Source: Bacillus sp. 2205SS5-2
Lineage (GTDB): Bacteria; Bacillota; Bacilli; Bacillales; Bacillaceae_K
DNA length: 64,000 bases
Reading direction: 5' to 3'
Assembly (NCBI RefSeq): GCF_037024155.1
Contig: NZ_JAYKTS010000016.1
Span: 29,006-93,005, forward strand
A program made the translations under genes and the position numbers. Below the pieces are notes generated by a model, which saw only the letters and a list, made by a program, of their open reading frames with translations, did no database searches and was not told the origin of the DNA. Positions 49,417-60,960 of this stretch are shown here, one piece after another. Every line of letters begins with the position of its first letter. Positions within the stretch are counted from its first letter, which is position 1.

Positions 49417-49663
49417 GGCAAAATATTTCTAAATTGTGAATGAGTCAGATAAGCGCTTTCATTCAAGCGGAGCGGGGAAAAGTAGAAAATTTCTTAAAAT
49501 ATAAAATTGTACATTTTTTGTCATCTAGTTAAAGTCATTGGTAAAACACTTGTGAATTTGGTATCATACTATTGAATTCCTTTCAAGAAGCAAACTGTAG
49601 GGAAATTACATAACAAATCCTTTCCGCTGTTTTATTCTTGATAATACTAAGGAGGAAAATATT

Positions 49664-50521
49664 ATGCCTTTAGTTTCAATGACCGAAATGCTAAAAAAAG
49701 CAAAAGAGGAAGGCTACGCTGTAGGACAATTTAACTTAAACAATCTTGAATTTACTCAAGCAATTTTACAAGCAGCTGAGCAAGAAAAATCTCCGGTAAT
49801 TCTTGGAGTTTCTGAAGGTGCAGCTCGTTACATGAGTGGTTTTAAAACGGTAGTAAAAATGGTAGAAGGTCTTATGGAAGATTTAAATATTACAGTACCA
49901 GTGGCAATTCACCTTGACCACGGTTCAAGTTATGATAAATGTAAAGAAGCAATCGATGCAGGTTTCACTTCTGTCATGATCGATGCTTCTCATCACCCAT
50001 TTGAAGAGAATATCGAAACAACTTCTAAAGTTGTAGAATATGCTCACTCAAAAGGTGTTTCTGTAGAAGCTGAACTAGGAACTGTTGGTGGACAAGAAGA
50101 TGACATTATCGCTGAAGGTGTTATCTACGCTGACCCAACTGAGTGTCAAGAACTTGTCAATCGCACAGGTATTGATACACTTGCACCAGCATTAGGATCT
50201 GTACACGGTCCTTACAAAGGTGAACCAAACCTAGGGTTCAAAGAAATGGAAGAAATCGGTGCAGCAACAGGCGTTCCACTAGTACTACACGGTGGTACTG
50301 GAATTCCAACTGCAGACATCCAAAAGTCCATCTCTTTCGGAACGGCAAAAATCAACGTAAACACTGAAAATCAAATCTCTTCTGCAAAAGCAGTACGCGA
50401 AGCACTAGCTGCAAGCCCAGAAGAATACGATCCACGTAAATACATGGGACCTGCACGCGAAGCAATCAAAACAACAGTAGCAGGAAAAATGAAAGAATTC
50501 GGATCATCAGGCAGAGCGTAA
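49664..50521 (+). CDS. fbaA: Class II fructose-bisphosphate aldolase
   Basis: A 285-residue zinc aldolase of glycolysis/gluconeogenesis. D85 and H86 (HLDHGSSYD), the later [10 protein letters not shown] and LHGGTGIP give catalytic and metal positions. ATG 49664 follows AAGGAGG. The last base of its stop codon is also the first base of a family A array, and the terminator lies beyond the array at 50921, so the repeats are part of the fbaA mRNA 3' end. Confidence 0.97.
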   Translation: MPLVSMTEMLKKAKEEGYAVGQFNLNNLEFTQAILQAAEQEKSPVILGVSEGAARYMSGFKTVVKMVEGLMEDLNITVPVAIHLDHGSSYDKCKEAIDAGFTSVMIDASHHPFEENIETTSKVVEYAHSKGVSVEAELGTVGGQEDDIIAEGVIYADPTECQELVNRTGIDTLAPALGSVHGPYKGEPNLGFKEMEEIGAATGVPLVLHGGTGIPTADIQKSISFGTAKINVNTENQISSAKAVREALAASPEEYDPRKYMGPAREAIKTTVAGKMKEFGSSGRA

Positions 50522-50876
50522 CAAGAAAAGCGGAAGTGGCTGGTCTGGGACGGCAGGCATCTGGCAGAACACGGAGTGAAGCCTGCTTCACGTAGTGGTC
50601 TGGCAAATGCCCGAGTCCCAAGCCACTGCAGCTGGACAAGAAAAGCGGAGGCGGGTCGCACAGCAGCGACGGGCAAATGTTGGTTCACGTAGAAGGTCCA
50701 GACCTTCGAAGTGGAGCGTTATTTGACCCAGAGCTGCTACCCGCCGCAGCTGGACAAGAAAAGCGGAGGCGGGTCGCACAGCAGCGACGGGCAAATGTTG
50801 GTTCACGTAGAAGGTCCAGACCTTCGAAGTGGAGCGTTATTTGACCCAGATCAGTTACCTGCTCCGTAGCTAGCCA
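50521..50876 (+). repeat. Family A array in the 3' region of fbaA, three units
   Basis: Units start at 50521, 50636 and 50754. Stems of unit 1: AGTGGCT/AGCCACT, TGGGAC/GTCCCA, GGCAT/ATGCC and GTGAAGC/GCTTCAC. Unit 2: GGCGGGT/ACCCGCC, AGCAGC/GCTGCT and GAAGGTC/GACCTTC. Unit 3 copies unit 2 but its closing side is diverged. Confidence 0.9.
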
Positions 50877-50920
50877 AAACAAAAAACATTTGAAATATAA
50901 ACCTATATACACCAAGAAAA

Positions 50921-50948
50921 GAAACCGCCTTATATTAAGGCGGTTTCC
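50921..50948 (+). terminator. Terminator of fbaA after the repeat array
   Basis: GAAACCGCCTTA pairs with TAAGGCGGTTTC around a tiny loop. It lies 400 bp after the fbaA stop; no terminator was seen closer. Confidence 0.75.
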
Positions 50949-51050
50949 GTGCATTTCTAAATGATTGAAAATTGTGTCGTTTTGTGATGAAATGGTAAAG
51001 TATATGTAAGTGAAATAGTAGTGAATAAAAGGAATGGGAGAGATTTTTCT

Positions 51051-51692
51051 ATGAAATTTTTTATTGATACAGCAAATATGAACGAAATTAAAGAAGCGTT
51101 TGAGTGGGGGATTTTATCAGGGGTTACAACAAATCCATCGCTTGTAGCGAAAGAAAAAGATGTATCTTTTCATGATCGCCTGAAGGAAATTACAACGTTA
51201 GTACCTGGGTCCGTTTCGGCAGAAGTCATTGCTTTAGATGCGGAAGGAATGCTCAAAGAAGGTAGAGAGCTTGCCAAAATCTCTTCGAATATCACAGTTA
51301 AAGTACCGATGACACCGGATGGCTTAAAAGCTGTGTCAGTCTTTAATAAAGAGGGAATAAAAACGAATGTCACTTTAGTGTTTAGTGCCAATCAAGCTTT
51401 ACTGGCTGCCCGTGCCGGCGCAACTTATGTTTCACCTTTTTTAGGCCGATTAGATGATATTGGTCAAGACGGATTAGATTTAGTTTCTGAAATTGCTGAA
51501 ATTTTTGCCATTCATGATTTGGATACAGAAATTATTGCGGCATCGATTCGCCACCCGCAGCATGTTACTGCGGCAGCTTTAAGAGGTGCTCACATCGCCA
51601 CTATTCCATTTAAGGTATTGAACCAGCTCTTTAGCCACCCGTTGACAGATAAAGGAATTGAAGCATTTCTTAATGATTGGAATAATCGTTAA
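51051..51692 (+). CDS. tal: Transaldolase (small TalC/MipB type)
   Basis: A 213-residue TIM-barrel transaldolase/fructose-6-phosphate aldolase-like enzyme of the pentose phosphate pathway. The Schiff-base Lys is K84 in [14 protein letters not shown] 51051 follows GGGAGAG; upstream codons lack a site. Corresponds to ywjH, between fbaA and murZ. Confidence 0.95.
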   Translation: MKFFIDTANMNEIKEAFEWGILSGVTTNPSLVAKEKDVSFHDRLKEITTLVPGSVSAEVIALDAEGMLKEGRELAKISSNITVKVPMTPDGLKAVSVFNKEGIKTNVTLVFSANQALLAARAGATYVSPFLGRLDDIGQDGLDLVSEIAEIFAIHDLDTEIIAASIRHPQHVTAAALRGAHIATIPFKVLNQLFSHPLTDKGIEAFLNDWNNR

Positions 51693-51886
51693 TAATCTTA
51701 ATTTTAAGACATTCGTAATCTGATTTTGAATTAATTACTTTATGTACACAATAGGGAATACGTAGAAATACCAGATAGATTTACAGGTAATTTATTCCTA
51801 GTAATATGTTTCGATGGCTATTTTGTTGGATTCGTCTATGTATAAGAAAGACATAATTCACCATAGAAAAAGGAAGGGAGTCAATT

Positions 51887-53173
51887 ATGGAAAAGCTAAA
51901 AATTGCAGGAGGCTACCCGCTTAAAGGTGCCGTGAAAATTAGTGGTGCTAAAAATAGTGCAGTAGCCCTAATTCCGGCCACGATTTTAGCCGACTCTCCA
52001 GTAACAATCGAAGGTTTGCCTGATATTTCAGATGTGCAGATGCTTAAAGCATTGCTTGAAGAAATAGGAGGGAGCGTATCGTTAGAAGAGGGAACGATGA
52101 CCGTGAATACAGACGATATGATCTCTATGCCCTTACCTAGTGGGAAAGTAAAAAAACTACGAGCTTCCTACTATTTAATGGGAGCGATGCTCGGTAAATT
52201 TAATAAAGCTGTCATCGGACTTCCAGGAGGTTGCCATTTAGGCCCTCGTCCAATTGATCAACATATCAAAGGTTTTGAAGCTTTAGGAGCAGAGGTTACG
52301 AACGAGCAAGGTGCCATCTATCTTCGTGCTAAAGAGCTTCGAGGAGCAAGAATTTATTTGGATGTTGTCAGTGTGGGAGCGACGATCAATATCATGTTAG
52401 CGGCCGTTCGGGCAAAGGGTCAAACCATCATTGAGAATGCAGCTAAAGAACCTGAAATCATTGATGTTGCGACACTTCTGACCAATATGGGAGCAAAAAT
52501 TAAAGGCGCTGGAACAGATGTGATTCGCATTGACGGTGTTGAAAAGCTAAGTGGATGCCGTCACACAATTATTCCAGATCGAATTGAAGCCGGAACTTTT
52601 ATGATTCTAGCAGCCGCGATCGGAGAAGGCATCTTAATCGATAATGTCATTCCATATCATATGGAATCCGTTACAGCCAAACTTCGTGAAATGGGCGTTC
52701 CTGTAGATACCGGTGATGATCAAATTTTTATTGGAAAAGCGGAAAATCTCAAATCGGTAGATGTTAAAACCCTGGTTTATCCTGGTTTTGCTACTGACTT
52801 ACAGCAGCCTTTTACTTCACTATTAACGAGAGCTAAAGGGTCAGCAATTGTAACAGATACGATTTACTCAGCTCGTTTTAAACATATTGACGAACTAAGA
52901 AGAATGAACGCCAATATAAAAGTAGAAGGTCGATCAGCGATTGTAAATGGTCCTGTTCAGCTTCAGGGGGCAAAAGTAAAAGCAAGTGATTTACGTGCAG
53001 GAGCGTCTCTCGTGGTAGCTGGTCTGATGGCGGAGGGTGTCACAGAAGTTACTGGCCTAGAGCATATTGATCGTGGTTATAGTGATTTAGTCGATAAACT
53101 CGAAGGTTTAGGTGCGACTGTTTGGAGAGAAAAGCTCTCATTCGAAGAACAAGAACAAATGGAAAACTCATAA
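51887..53173 (+). CDS. murZ: UDP-GlcNAc 1-carboxyvinyltransferase MurZ (MurAB)
   Basis: A 428-residue enolpyruvyl transferase for the first committed step of peptidoglycan synthesis. K22 (SGAKNSAV) and the fosfomycin-target Cys C116 ([11 protein letters not shown]) are present. ATG 51887 follows AAGGAAGGGAG. Position between tal and glpX identifies the second MurA paralogue of bacilli. Confidence 0.95.
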   Translation: MEKLKIAGGYPLKGAVKISGAKNSAVALIPATILADSPVTIEGLPDISDVQMLKALLEEIGGSVSLEEGTMTVNTDDMISMPLPSGKVKKLRASYYLMGAMLGKFNKAVIGLPGGCHLGPRPIDQHIKGFEALGAEVTNEQGAIYLRAKELRGARIYLDVVSVGATINIMLAAVRAKGQTIIENAAKEPEIIDVATLLTNMGAKIKGAGTDVIRIDGVEKLSGCRHTIIPDRIEAGTFMILAAAIGEGILIDNVIPYHMESVTAKLREMGVPVDTGDDQIFIGKAENLKSVDVKTLVYPGFATDLQQPFTSLLTRAKGSAIVTDTIYSARFKHIDELRRMNANIKVEGRSAIVNGPVQLQGAKVKASDLRAGASLVVAGLMAEGVTEVTGLEHIDRGYSDLVDKLEGLGATVWREKLSFEEQEQMENS

Positions 53174-53206
53174 AATAGTGAACTTCACCCATTTCCGTCA
53201 AATGTG

Positions 53207-53236
53207 TTACAATAATCCTCTTTAATGTGTTATACT
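53207..53236 (+). promoter_or_regulatory. Probable glpX promoter
   Basis: TTACAA (53207-53212) and TATACT (53231-53236) are 18 bp apart. They lie about 40 bp before the glpX start. Confidence 0.45.
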
Positions 53237-53278
53237 AATAAAAAATATAGGGCATTGTATTACAGGGGGAATTTTATT

Positions 53279-54244
53279 ATGGAAAGAAGTTTATCAATGG
53301 AATTAGTACGAGTAACAGAAGGAGCAGCGCTTGCTTCTGCTAGATGGATGGGAAGAGGTAAAAAAGATGAAGCAGATGATGCAGCCACTTCAGCAATGCG
53401 AGATGTATTCGATACAGTACCGATGAAGGGAACTGTCGTAATCGGTGAAGGAGAAATGGACGAGGCTCCAATGCTGTTTATTGGGGAAAAATTAGGGACA
53501 GGCTATGGACCAAGAGTGGATGTAGCTGTTGATCCATTAGAAGGAACTAATATCGTCGCTTCTGGCGGTTGGAATGCACTGGCAGTACTAGCAGTAGCCG
53601 ATCATGGCAATCTATTGCATGCTCCTGATATGTACATGGATAAAATTGCAGTGGGACCTGAAGCGGTTGGGGCTATAGATATAAATGCTTCAGTAATTGA
53701 TAACTTAAAGGCTGTCGCAAAAGCAAAAAACAAAGACATAGAAGACGTTGTCGCTACCGTATTATATCGTCCGAGACATGAGGAGATTATCCGCCAATTA
53801 AGAGAAGCGGGAGCGAGAATTAAACTAATTAACGATGGTGATGTAGCAGGAGCCATTAATACAGCTTTTGATCATACGGGTGTTGATATTTTGTTCGGTT
53901 CTGGTGGCGCCCCGGAAGGAGTATTAGCTGCAGTCGCTCTCAAATGTCTTGGAGGAGAAATTCAAGGGAAGCTTCTGCCTCAAGATGAAGCAGAGGCAAA
54001 ACGTTGTATTTCCATGGGACTTGATGTGGATCGTGTGTTAAGAATGGAAGATCTTGTTCGAGGAGATGACGCCATCTTTGCTGCAACCGGAGTAACTGAC
54101 GGTGAATTGTTACGTGGTGTCCAACTAAAAGGTTCGCATAGTCTGACTCATTCTGTTGTTATGCGTGCCAAGTCAGGAACGGTTCGCTTCGTCGATGGTC
54201 GACACAGCTTAAACAAAAAGCCAAATTTAGTAATAAAACCTTAG
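53279..54244 (+). CDS. glpX: Class II fructose-1,6-bisphosphatase GlpX
   Basis: A 321-residue phosphatase of gluconeogenesis. The metal/phosphate motifs [10 protein letters not shown] and DPLEGTN are present. ATG 53279 follows AGGGGGA by 8 nt, and [14 protein letters not shown] is the family start. Corresponds to ywjI, between murZ and rho. Confidence 0.94.
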   Translation: MERSLSMELVRVTEGAALASARWMGRGKKDEADDAATSAMRDVFDTVPMKGTVVIGEGEMDEAPMLFIGEKLGTGYGPRVDVAVDPLEGTNIVASGGWNALAVLAVADHGNLLHAPDMYMDKIAVGPEAVGAIDINASVIDNLKAVAKAKNKDIEDVVATVLYRPRHEEIIRQLREAGARIKLINDGDVAGAINTAFDHTGVDILFGSGGAPEGVLAAVALKCLGGEIQGKLLPQDEAEAKRCISMGLDVDRVLRMEDLVRGDDAIFAATGVTDGELLRGVQLKGSHSLTHSVVMRAKSGTVRFVDGRHSLNKKPNLVIKP

Positions 54245-54265
54245 TGAGTTCCGAATGAATGTTTT

Positions 54266-54321
54266 AATCGTCGCTGTTTATTCAACTTTCTGATGAGGTC
54301 AGCGGCGGTTTTACCTTTTTT
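54266..54321 (+). terminator. Terminator of glpX
   Basis: AATCGTCGCTG pairs with CAGCGGCGGTT, with two G-U pairs and a 23-nt loop, followed by TTACCTTTTTT. Confidence 0.7.
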
Positions 54322-54517
54322 CGTCTCGATTTAGCAATAATGGTTTGAAAACTGAATACCGGGACCTCTTTCATGCTTCGCTCTTTTTTCTGACGCTTGC
54401 GCCTTTATTTATTTTAGGATTGATTAAGTCCTAGCATAAAGGTTAAAATAGAAATTACTTTCATCCTTCAATTAAATGATAGAAAAAACTACTTCTCGTC
54501 TTTCTTCTTTTATATAA

Positions 54518-54693
54518 GGCTCTTTTCGTATATATAGTTCCTATAATATATAATTGCTATTTAATTTAATTTTCGCTGGAATACTCCATTGTGGTATTTA
54601 TTTCTTTCGAAAGCATACGGAGAGATGTGCCGTATACGGTCTTTTAACGGAATGAATATTGCTTCGAATAGCAACAAACTTTGCGAAAACATC
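54518..54693. mobile_element. Family B MITE-like element
   Basis: Starts GGCTCTTTTCGTATAT and ends AGCAACAAACTTTGCGAAAA plus CATCC. The flanks do not give a clean duplication. The remaining parts of the 620-bp gap between glpX and rho hold no visible gene. Confidence 0.65.
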
Positions 54694-54864
54694 CTTTATT
54701 ATTCGCCATTACTAACGAACCATTCATTAATTTGAAACTTCATTATTCAGGGGCTTCACTTTTTTGTAATCGTAAGAGTTGATCACGATGAACTCAAGTG
54801 TGACGATAATAAGTCCTCAACCCGATGAGAGAATTCTTTTAAAAAAATAAGGTGTGGTGTCAAC

Positions 54865-56139
54865 ATGAATGAATTAACTATTTCACGTTTAGAAAACATG
54901 AAATTAAAAGAATTGTATGAGCTTGCGAAAGAATTTCGTATCTCCTACTACAGTAAGCTATCGAAAAAGGAATTAATTTTTGCTATTTTAAAAGTTCGCG
55001 CTGAGCGAGAGGGCTATTTCTTCATGGAAGGCGTTCTCGAAATCATTCAATCCGAAGGCTTTGGATTTCTTCGCCCAATTAACTATTCCCCAAGCTCTGA
55101 AGATATCTACATTTCTGCTTCTCAAATCCGTCGTTTCGATCTTCGAAATGGAGACAAAGTATCCGGTAAAGTGCGTCCACCGAAAGAGAATGAGCGCTAT
55201 TTCGGATTATTACATGTAGAAGCGGTCAATGGTGATGATCCAGAATCAGCTAAAGAACGCGTTCATTTTCCAGGCTTAACGGCACTGTACCCTGATCGCC
55301 ATATTACCCTTGAAACAAACCCAACCAATTTATCAACAAGAATTATGGATATTATGGCCCCAGTAGGATTTGGTCAACGTGGTCTTATCGTTGCCCCTCC
55401 AAAGGCAGGTAAAACCATGCTAATTAAGGAGATTGCGAATAGCATTACAACCAATCATCCTGAAGCGGAACTCATTGTTTTACTTATTGATGAACGTCCA
55501 GAAGAAGTAACCGACATTGAACGCTCGGTAGATGCTGATGTCGTGAGTTCTACGTTCGATGCTGTGCCAGAGAACCATATTAAAGTAGCAGAATTGGTCT
55601 TAGAACGCGCAATGCGTCTTGTGGAGCATAAACGTGACGTTGTCATCTTAATGGATAGCATTACCCGTTTAGCTCGAGCGTATAATCTAGTCATTCCTCC
55701 AAGCGGTCGTACGCTATCAGGGGGGATTGACCCAGCGGCATTTCATCGCCCAAAACGATTTTTCGGTGCTGCCCGTAATATCGAAGAGGGTGGTAGCTTA
55801 ACCATCCTAGCGACAGCATTAGTGGACACGGGCTCTCGAATGGATGATGTCATTTATGAAGAATTCAAAGGTACTGGAAATATGGAGCTTCATTTAGACC
55901 GTTCTCTTGCAGAGCGACGTATTTTCCCTGCTATCGATATTAGACGTTCAGGTACACGAAAAGAAGAGCTGTTAATTCAACCGGACCATCTTGATAAGCT
56001 ATGGGCAATTCGTAAATCGATGACAGACTCGCCAGATTTTGTGGAACGTTTCCTACGTAAACTGCGTCACTCAAAAACAAACCTAGAATTCTTTACAAAG
56101 CTACATGAAGAAATGCATTCTTCAGGAAAACGAACATAA
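54865..56139 (+). CDS. rho: Transcription termination factor Rho
   Basis: A 424-residue hexameric RNA helicase. The N-terminal helical domain (about 1-48) and cold-shock-like RNA-binding domain (about 50-125) precede an ATPase core with Walker [11 protein letters not shown] and Walker [10 protein letters not shown]. No large insertion is present. ATG 54865 has AAGGTG upstream. Confidence 0.96.
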   Translation: MNELTISRLENMKLKELYELAKEFRISYYSKLSKKELIFAILKVRAEREGYFFMEGVLEIIQSEGFGFLRPINYSPSSEDIYISASQIRRFDLRNGDKVSGKVRPPKENERYFGLLHVEAVNGDDPESAKERVHFPGLTALYPDRHITLETNPTNLSTRIMDIMAPVGFGQRGLIVAPPKAGKTMLIKEIANSITTNHPEAELIVLLIDERPEEVTDIERSVDADVVSSTFDAVPENHIKVAELVLERAMRLVEHKRDVVILMDSITRLARAYNLVIPPSGRTLSGGIDPAAFHRPKRFFGAARNIEEGGSLTILATALVDTGSRMDDVIYEEFKGTGNMELHLDRSLAERRIFPAIDIRRSGTRKEELLIQPDHLDKLWAIRKSMTDSPDFVERFLRKLRHSKTNLEFFTKLHEEMHSSGKRT

Positions 56140-56329
56140 CGGTAGTTTAATCAAAATGAAATAATAGCTAAAAAAATTTCCAGCAAACTTTAGTAAACAT
56201 CGGTTGCAATTAAAAACTTCACTTGCTATAATGATGTCAGTGTGTTTTTAATGTAATGCAGTTTTCTCTGACTGCATGGGAATATATAACTCTGTTTCGA
56301 ATGATTCAGGGCGGGAGGAGATGAAAAGA

Positions 56330-56530
56330 ATGAAAACTGGAATTCATCCAAATTACAAAAAGATCAATGTAACTTGTGCATGCGGTAACGAATTCGAAAC
56401 TGGTTCTGTTAAAGACGAGCTTCGCGTTGAGGTATGTTCAGAATGTCATCCATTCTACACAGGACGTCAAAAATTCGCTACAGCGGATGGACGTGTTGAT
56501 CGTTTCAACAAAAAATACGGAATCAAGTAA
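56330..56530 (+). CDS. rpmE: Ribosomal protein L31, zinc-binding type
   Basis: A 66-residue 50S protein. Cysteines in CACG and CSEC mark the zinc-containing (C+) form. ATG 56330 follows GGAGG and gives the family start [12 protein letters not shown] strong terminator follows. Confidence 0.96.
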   Translation: MKTGIHPNYKKINVTCACGNEFETGSVKDELRVEVCSECHPFYTGRQKFATADGRVDRFNKKYGIK

Positions 56531-56540
56531 TACGTATCTG

Positions 56541-56577
56541 AAAACAGGCAAGCAGCATAAGTCCTTGCCTGTTTTTT
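56541..56577 (+). terminator. Terminator of rpmE
   Basis: AAAACAGGCAAG pairs with CTTGCCTGTTTT, followed by TT. Confidence 0.9.
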
Positions 56578-56595
56578 ATTACAATAGGTTCAGTG

Positions 56596-56634
56596 AAAAA
56601 GAGGCAGTCTAATTTAGGCTGTGCCTCTTTTTTT
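56596..56634 (+). terminator. Second hairpin after rpmE
   Basis: AAAAAGAGGCA pairs with TGCCTCTTTTT across about 15 nt. It may back up the first terminator or attenuate tdk. Confidence 0.65.
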
Positions 56635-56757
56635 CTGTCATTAGTTGGATTGTTCGCCATAGAACAGGGTAACCTGCTTACATAGATGCTTCTACTATGC
56701 GCAGTAGAAGTCGTCGCCCTGATAGCTAGACTTGAACGAGGAAGGGGAGGCCGTTTC

Positions 56758-57372
56758 ATGTATCTCATGAAGCAAACAGGTTGGGTAGAAGTCATTTGCG
56801 GTAGCATGTTTTCTGGGAAGTCAGAAGAACTAATTCGCCGGGTGAGGAGAACTCAATTTGCGAAGCAATCAATTATGGTTTTTAAACCTAGAATAGACAA
56901 TCGTTATAGTGAAGAATCTGTTGTCTCACATAATGGTACATCTGTTATTGCCAAATCAGTAGAGAAATCTTTGGATATCGAAGGACTTGTTACAGCGGAG
57001 GTAGACGTTGTCGCCATTGACGAAGTTCAATTCTTTGATAAAGAGATTGTACAAGTTGTCGAAAAATTAGCGAACAGCGGTCATCGTGTGATAATAGCGG
57101 GTCTTGATCAAGATTTCCGCGGAGAACCATTCGGTCCCATGCCGAAACTAATGGCCGTTGCTGAACAAGTGACCAAATTACAAGCTGTTTGTTCTGTCTG
57201 TGGCTCTCCTGCAAGCCGAACGCAGCGTTTAATAGAAGGCAATCCAGCTTGCTATGATGACCCGATTATTTTGGTCGGTGCATCAGAAGCTTATGAGCCA
57301 AGATGCCGCCATCATCATGAAGTGCCAGTGGGTGTTAGTGTGCATGCCCAACAATCATTAGACAATCTTTAA
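56758..57372 (+). CDS. tdk: Thymidine kinase
   Basis: A 204-residue type II thymidine kinase for dTMP salvage. P-loop [10 protein letters not shown], Walker B DEVQFF, and a zinc site made from CSVCG and the C-terminal CRHHHE are seen. ATG 56758 follows GGGGAGG by 7 nt, and MYLMKQTGW resembles the family start. Position after rpmE is as in B. subtilis. Confidence 0.96.
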   Translation: MYLMKQTGWVEVICGSMFSGKSEELIRRVRRTQFAKQSIMVFKPRIDNRYSEESVVSHNGTSVIAKSVEKSLDIEGLVTAEVDVVAIDEVQFFDKEIVQVVEKLANSGHRVIIAGLDQDFRGEPFGPMPKLMAVAEQVTKLQAVCSVCGSPASRTQRLIEGNPACYDDPIILVGASEAYEPRCRHHHEVPVGVSVHAQQSLDNL

Positions 57373-57630
57373 TCCAGCTCTAGCTGGGTTATTTTTTTTG
57401 ATTTATTCATTGAAGAAGAGTTATTTTGAAAATTGTTTGTTTTTTGGGATATATGCCACATTTGGGGAGGTATTGGTTGCAGTAGAGTGTATACAGTTTT
57501 TTTGCAGAGATGATTCAAATTAGTTTGAATAAGATCGTTTTTATCTATATGTACCCCACTCTTCATTCTTAATCTAACTTCGCATATCTCCCTATGGTTA
57601 GGAGAACATAGGGAGAGGAGGTTGAAGATT

Positions 57631-58065
57631 ATGTGGAAACTACCGCTTTCTATTTTTACCATGTTGTTAGTCATCAGTGGCTGCGGGGTGGAGAATGACA
57701 ATTCTTATTCTCAGGTTCAAGATGAATCTGGGCGTCAATTTGTGAACAATGATCTAGGGGATATGAATGATCAAGATGCTCTTGATACAAGGCAACAAAC
57801 GAATCAAAACCCTAATTTTATTGATTTGAATCGTTCGCAGCCTACACTTGGGTCAGATGTGGAAAAAGCGCGTGAAGTCATCGAATTATATACCGATTAC
57901 GCACCTGGATCGGTTTGGATGAACGGGCAGAAAATGTGGGTGACAGCTCATACAGACAAACGACTTAGTGATAGTAACAGGGAAGTTCTAGAGGCGAAGC
58001 TACATAAACGATTGATAGCTGCCCTCCCTAGTTATAAAATCGATGTTAAAATTGAAGGAAAATGA
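57631..58065 (+). CDS. Predicted lipoprotein, YhcN/YlaJ-like
   Basis: A 144-residue secreted lipoprotein with a short signal peptide and lipobox LVISGC (Cys near residue 18). An Asn/Asp/Gln-rich linker and a C-terminal domain (about 75-144) follow. That domain weakly resembles YhcN/YlaJ sporulation lipoproteins (VWMNGQKMWVTAHTDK). ATG 57631 lies 9 nt after GGAGG. Spore association is inference. A strong terminator follows. Confidence 0.65.
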   Translation: MWKLPLSIFTMLLVISGCGVENDNSYSQVQDESGRQFVNNDLGDMNDQDALDTRQQTNQNPNFIDLNRSQPTLGSDVEKAREVIELYTDYAPGSVWMNGQKMWVTAHTDKRLSDSNREVLEAKLHKRLIAALPSYKIDVKIEGK

Positions 58066-58132
58066 TGTCAGAGTGAGATATCTTTATACTTGTAGAAGTC
58101 TCCATGACATTACACGTATACATTGAAGTACA

Positions 58133-58170
58133 TAAGAAAAGCTCAGAGTTTTTGCTCTGAGCTTTTCTTA
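58133..58170 (+). terminator. Terminator of the lipoprotein gene
   Basis: AAGAAAAGCTCAGAG pairs with CTCTGAGCTTTTCTT across TTTTTG. Confidence 0.9.
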
Positions 58171-58277
58171 TGTATAAATAAACGCTACTCCAACTGTTCA
58201 AAAATTCGTTGCCTCTCAAAAACACAAAAGAAGCGCCAACTTTAGGTATTTAGAATTCACCTTTCATCTTTCTTTTT

Positions 58278-58459
58278 GGCTCTTTTCGTATACATTGTTG
58301 CTCTTGACACAAAGAAAAAACAGGCAGTAGGGTTTTTTCGATTGATTTCTTCCTATTTATCTAGAAATGAAGATTTTTTCATGAGGAAAAGAGCACGAAG
58401 TCATAAAAGTCAAGGGATTCCTTCTTATTCGAAAAGCCACAATCTTTGCGAAAACAGCC
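58278..58459. mobile_element. Family B MITE-like element, intact long subtype
   Basis: The 182 bp begin GGCTCTTTTCGTATACATTG and end, in reverse complement, GGCTGTTTTCGCAAAGATTG. The 8-bp direct repeat TTCTTTTT flanks it (58270-58277 and 58460-58467). No coding capacity. The sequence from here to 58793 shows no other gene. Confidence 0.82.
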
Positions 58460-58793
58460 TTCTTTTTAAACCCTTCTTTTTCGTAGCGATAACTGCATGT
58501 ATTTTCCCCTTATTTTTAAGGAAGTTTATTTGAAGCTATTCTTAAAATATGAACAAAAATTTCCTGTTTATTCTGGAAGTTACAAGCATTTAGAGCGAGA
58601 TTCGTTCACCTGTAAAAATCCCGTACCTTACCTATCTGTGAGAGAAGAGTTGAAATAATTCATCCTATTCTCCCCAAGAAAAAAATAGAGTAAAATAAAG
58701 GAAAACGTGGTAGGGTAGAACAAGCTATTCTTAATTTTAGGTGGAGTTTCCATCAATATATCATTCGGATTTTCAGAGAGGGAGAAATAAATT

Positions 58794-59690
58794 TTGTCAG
58801 TAAAAGATACAGGTGCCTTATTTTTACTTGCGGCATTATGGGGTGCTTCATTTTTATTTATTCGTGTATCATCTCCAGCGATTGGACCTGTTCTTACAAT
58901 GGAACTCAGGGTGTTTATCGCGTTTGTTGTCTTGTTTGTCTACAGTCTTATTTTTAGAAAAAAATTGAACATTAAGCGTTACTGGAAGCAATTCATCGTG
59001 ATTGGAGCGGTGAATGCAGCTTTGCCGTTTACGTTAATTGCGATTGCGGCTATCGAGTTGAATGCTTCGATGACAGCGATATTGAATTCAACGACACCGA
59101 TATTTGGGGCTTTGATGGCTGCGATATTCCTCAGAGAAAGCTTAACTAGAGGGAAGTGGATAGGGCTTGTATTGGGGATGGTCGGAGTTACAGTGTTAAT
59201 GGGCTGGAGTCAGCTTCCGTTAACTACTATTGTGATTCTATCTGCTCTTTGCTCGATTTTGGCTGCCTTAAGCTATGGCATTGCGGGTGTGTATATTAAG
59301 AAGTATTTTAGCGGGGTGGACTCGTTGTCGATGGCGGTCGGACAGCAGCTTTCAGCTTCACTGTTATTGCTTCCGTTTTTGTTTTTCTTTCCAGTGGAAG
59401 CAAACTGGTCACCTACTGTTGTAATATCCATCATCCTACTAGGCGTGTTCTGTACAGCGTTCGCTTTCTTAATTTATTTCTATCTCATCACAGAAGTTGG
59501 ACCGACAAAAACCTTAAGTGTGACGATTCTTGTCCCGTTATTTGGGGTCGTTTGGGGTTCGGTATTTTTGCAGGAAAAAATCACTTGGGGAACCATGGGT
59601 GGGTTGCTAATCATATTATGTAGCATCACTTTGATTACAGAAGGACGATGGAGTTCGTTGAGGAGGAGTCGCGTTCGAAACAGCATATAA
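58794..59690 (+). CDS. EamA/DMT-family transporter
   Basis: A 298-residue membrane protein with ten predicted helices in two EamA repeats. It starts LFLLAALWGASFLFIRVSSP, the usual opening. It belongs to the drug/metabolite transporter superfamily; the substrate cannot be told from sequence. The start is TTG 58794, 9 nt after GAGAGGGAG. It ends with a basic tail. It is not part of the conserved rho-prfA order in B. subtilis, so it may be a local addition. Confidence 0.88.
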   Translation: MSVKDTGALFLLAALWGASFLFIRVSSPAIGPVLTMELRVFIAFVVLFVYSLIFRKKLNIKRYWKQFIVIGAVNAALPFTLIAIAAIELNASMTAILNSTTPIFGALMAAIFLRESLTRGKWIGLVLGMVGVTVLMGWSQLPLTTIVILSALCSILAALSYGIAGVYIKKYFSGVDSLSMAVGQQLSASLLLLPFLFFFPVEANWSPTVVISIILLGVFCTAFAFLIYFYLITEVGPTKTLSVTILVPLFGVVWGSVFLQEKITWGTMGGLLIILCSITLITEGRWSSLRRSRVRNSI

Positions 59691-59889
59691 CCGCTAATCA
59701 TATCTGTGTAGAGGAGATTTTCTGAGTTTTTTGAGGTAATCAATGCCGAGATGGGGGCTTCAATTTTATTGCTCTGAAGAGAGTGATAGGAAAAAATAGA
59801 CATCGCTCGTCAAGGGATAGAATGTTGTCATGTAGAGAAGAGTATACTATACTTATAATGTTATGGACTAAAATTTGAGGTGAATATCT

Positions 59890-60960
59890 GTGTTTGATCG
59901 TTTACAAGCAGTAGAAGACCGTTATGATAAGCTAAATGAGCTATTAAGTGATCCAGAAATCGTGAATGACCCGAAGAAATTAAGAGATTTTTCGAAAGAG
60001 CAATCAGGCATCCAAGATACGGTAGAAGCCTATCGTCAATATAAAGAAATAAAGGAACAACACAGTGGTGCGAAGCTGATGCTTGAAGATAAGCTAGATG
60101 CGGATATGAAAGAGATGGTGAAAGAAGAGATCTCTGAATTAGACGAACAAATCGAAGTGCTTGAAGCACGTTTAAAAATCCTACTAGTTCCAAAAGATCC
60201 TAATGACGATAAAAACGTAATCATGGAAGTGCGTGGTGCAGCAGGCGGAGACGAAGCGGCTCTATTCGCTGGCGATTTATACCGTATGTACAGTCGTTTT
60301 GCCGAGGCTCAAGGGTGGAAAACAGAAATTATTGAAGCGAGCCCAACCGGACTGGGTGGTTATAAAGAAATCATTTTCATGATTAATGGAAATGGTGCTT
60401 TTTCAAAAATGAAATACGAAAACGGTGCACATCGTGTTCAACGTGTTCCAGAAACCGAATCAGGTGGACGTATTCACACATCAACAGCTACTGTGGCTTG
60501 TTTACCAGAAGCAGAAGAAGTGGAAATCGAGATTCATGATAAGGATGTTCGAGTGGACACATTCGCTTCGAGTGGACCTGGAGGACAAAGTGTTAACACG
60601 ACGATGTCAGCTGTTCGCTTAACTCATATTCCAACTGGAACGGTTGTATCGTGTCAGGATGAAAAATCCCAAATCAAGAACAAAGACAAAGCGATGAAGG
60701 TTCTTCGTGCACGTGTATACGATAAATTTCAACAAGAAGCACAAGCAGAGTACGATGCACAACGTAAGTCAGCCGTAGGTTCAGGTGACCGTTCTGAACG
60801 CATTCGTACGTACAACTTCCCGCAAAACCGTGTAACCGATCACCGTATCGGCTTGACGATTCAAAAGCTTGATCAAATTCTTGAAGGCAAACTGGATGAA
60901 GTGATCAACACATTGATCATGGAAGATCAATCCAAAATGCTAGAAAGAATGGAAGACTAA
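59890..60960 (+). CDS. prfA: Peptide chain release factor 1
   Basis: A 356-residue RF1 that ends translation at UAA and UAG. The catalytic GGQ is in [12 protein letters not shown], the glutamine later methylated by PrmC. GTG 59890 follows GAGGTGA. Its stop overlaps the prmC start by one base. Confidence 0.97.
   Translation: MFDRLQAVEDRYDKLNELLSDPEIVNDPKKLRDFSKEQSGIQDTVEAYRQYKEIKEQHSGAKLMLEDKLDADMKEMVKEEISELDEQIEVLEARLKILLVPKDPNDDKNVIMEVRGAAGGDEAALFAGDLYRMYSRFAEAQGWKTEIIEASPTGLGGYKEIIFMINGNGAFSKMKYENGAHRVQRVPETESGGRIHTSTATVACLPEAEEVEIEIHDKDVRVDTFASSGPGGQSVNTTMSAVRLTHIPTGTVVSCQDEKSQIKNKDKAMKVLRARVYDKFQQEAQAEYDAQRKSAVGSGDRSERIRTYNFPQNRVTDHRIGLTIQKLDQILEGKLDEVINTLIMEDQSKMLERMED

Noticed and set aside
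49452-49465. cre-like site before fbaA
   Set aside because: It matches 12 of 14 consensus positions, but no promoter is placed and regulation of fbaA by CcpA is not expected; too weak to list.
50371-50954. Minus-strand frames of 72-105 codons after fbaA
   Set aside because: They read through family A units in antisense; the repeated starts reflect the repeat only.
58276-58533. 85-codon frame with a hydrophobic end
   Set aside because: It lies almost wholly inside a family B element and lacks a ribosome site.
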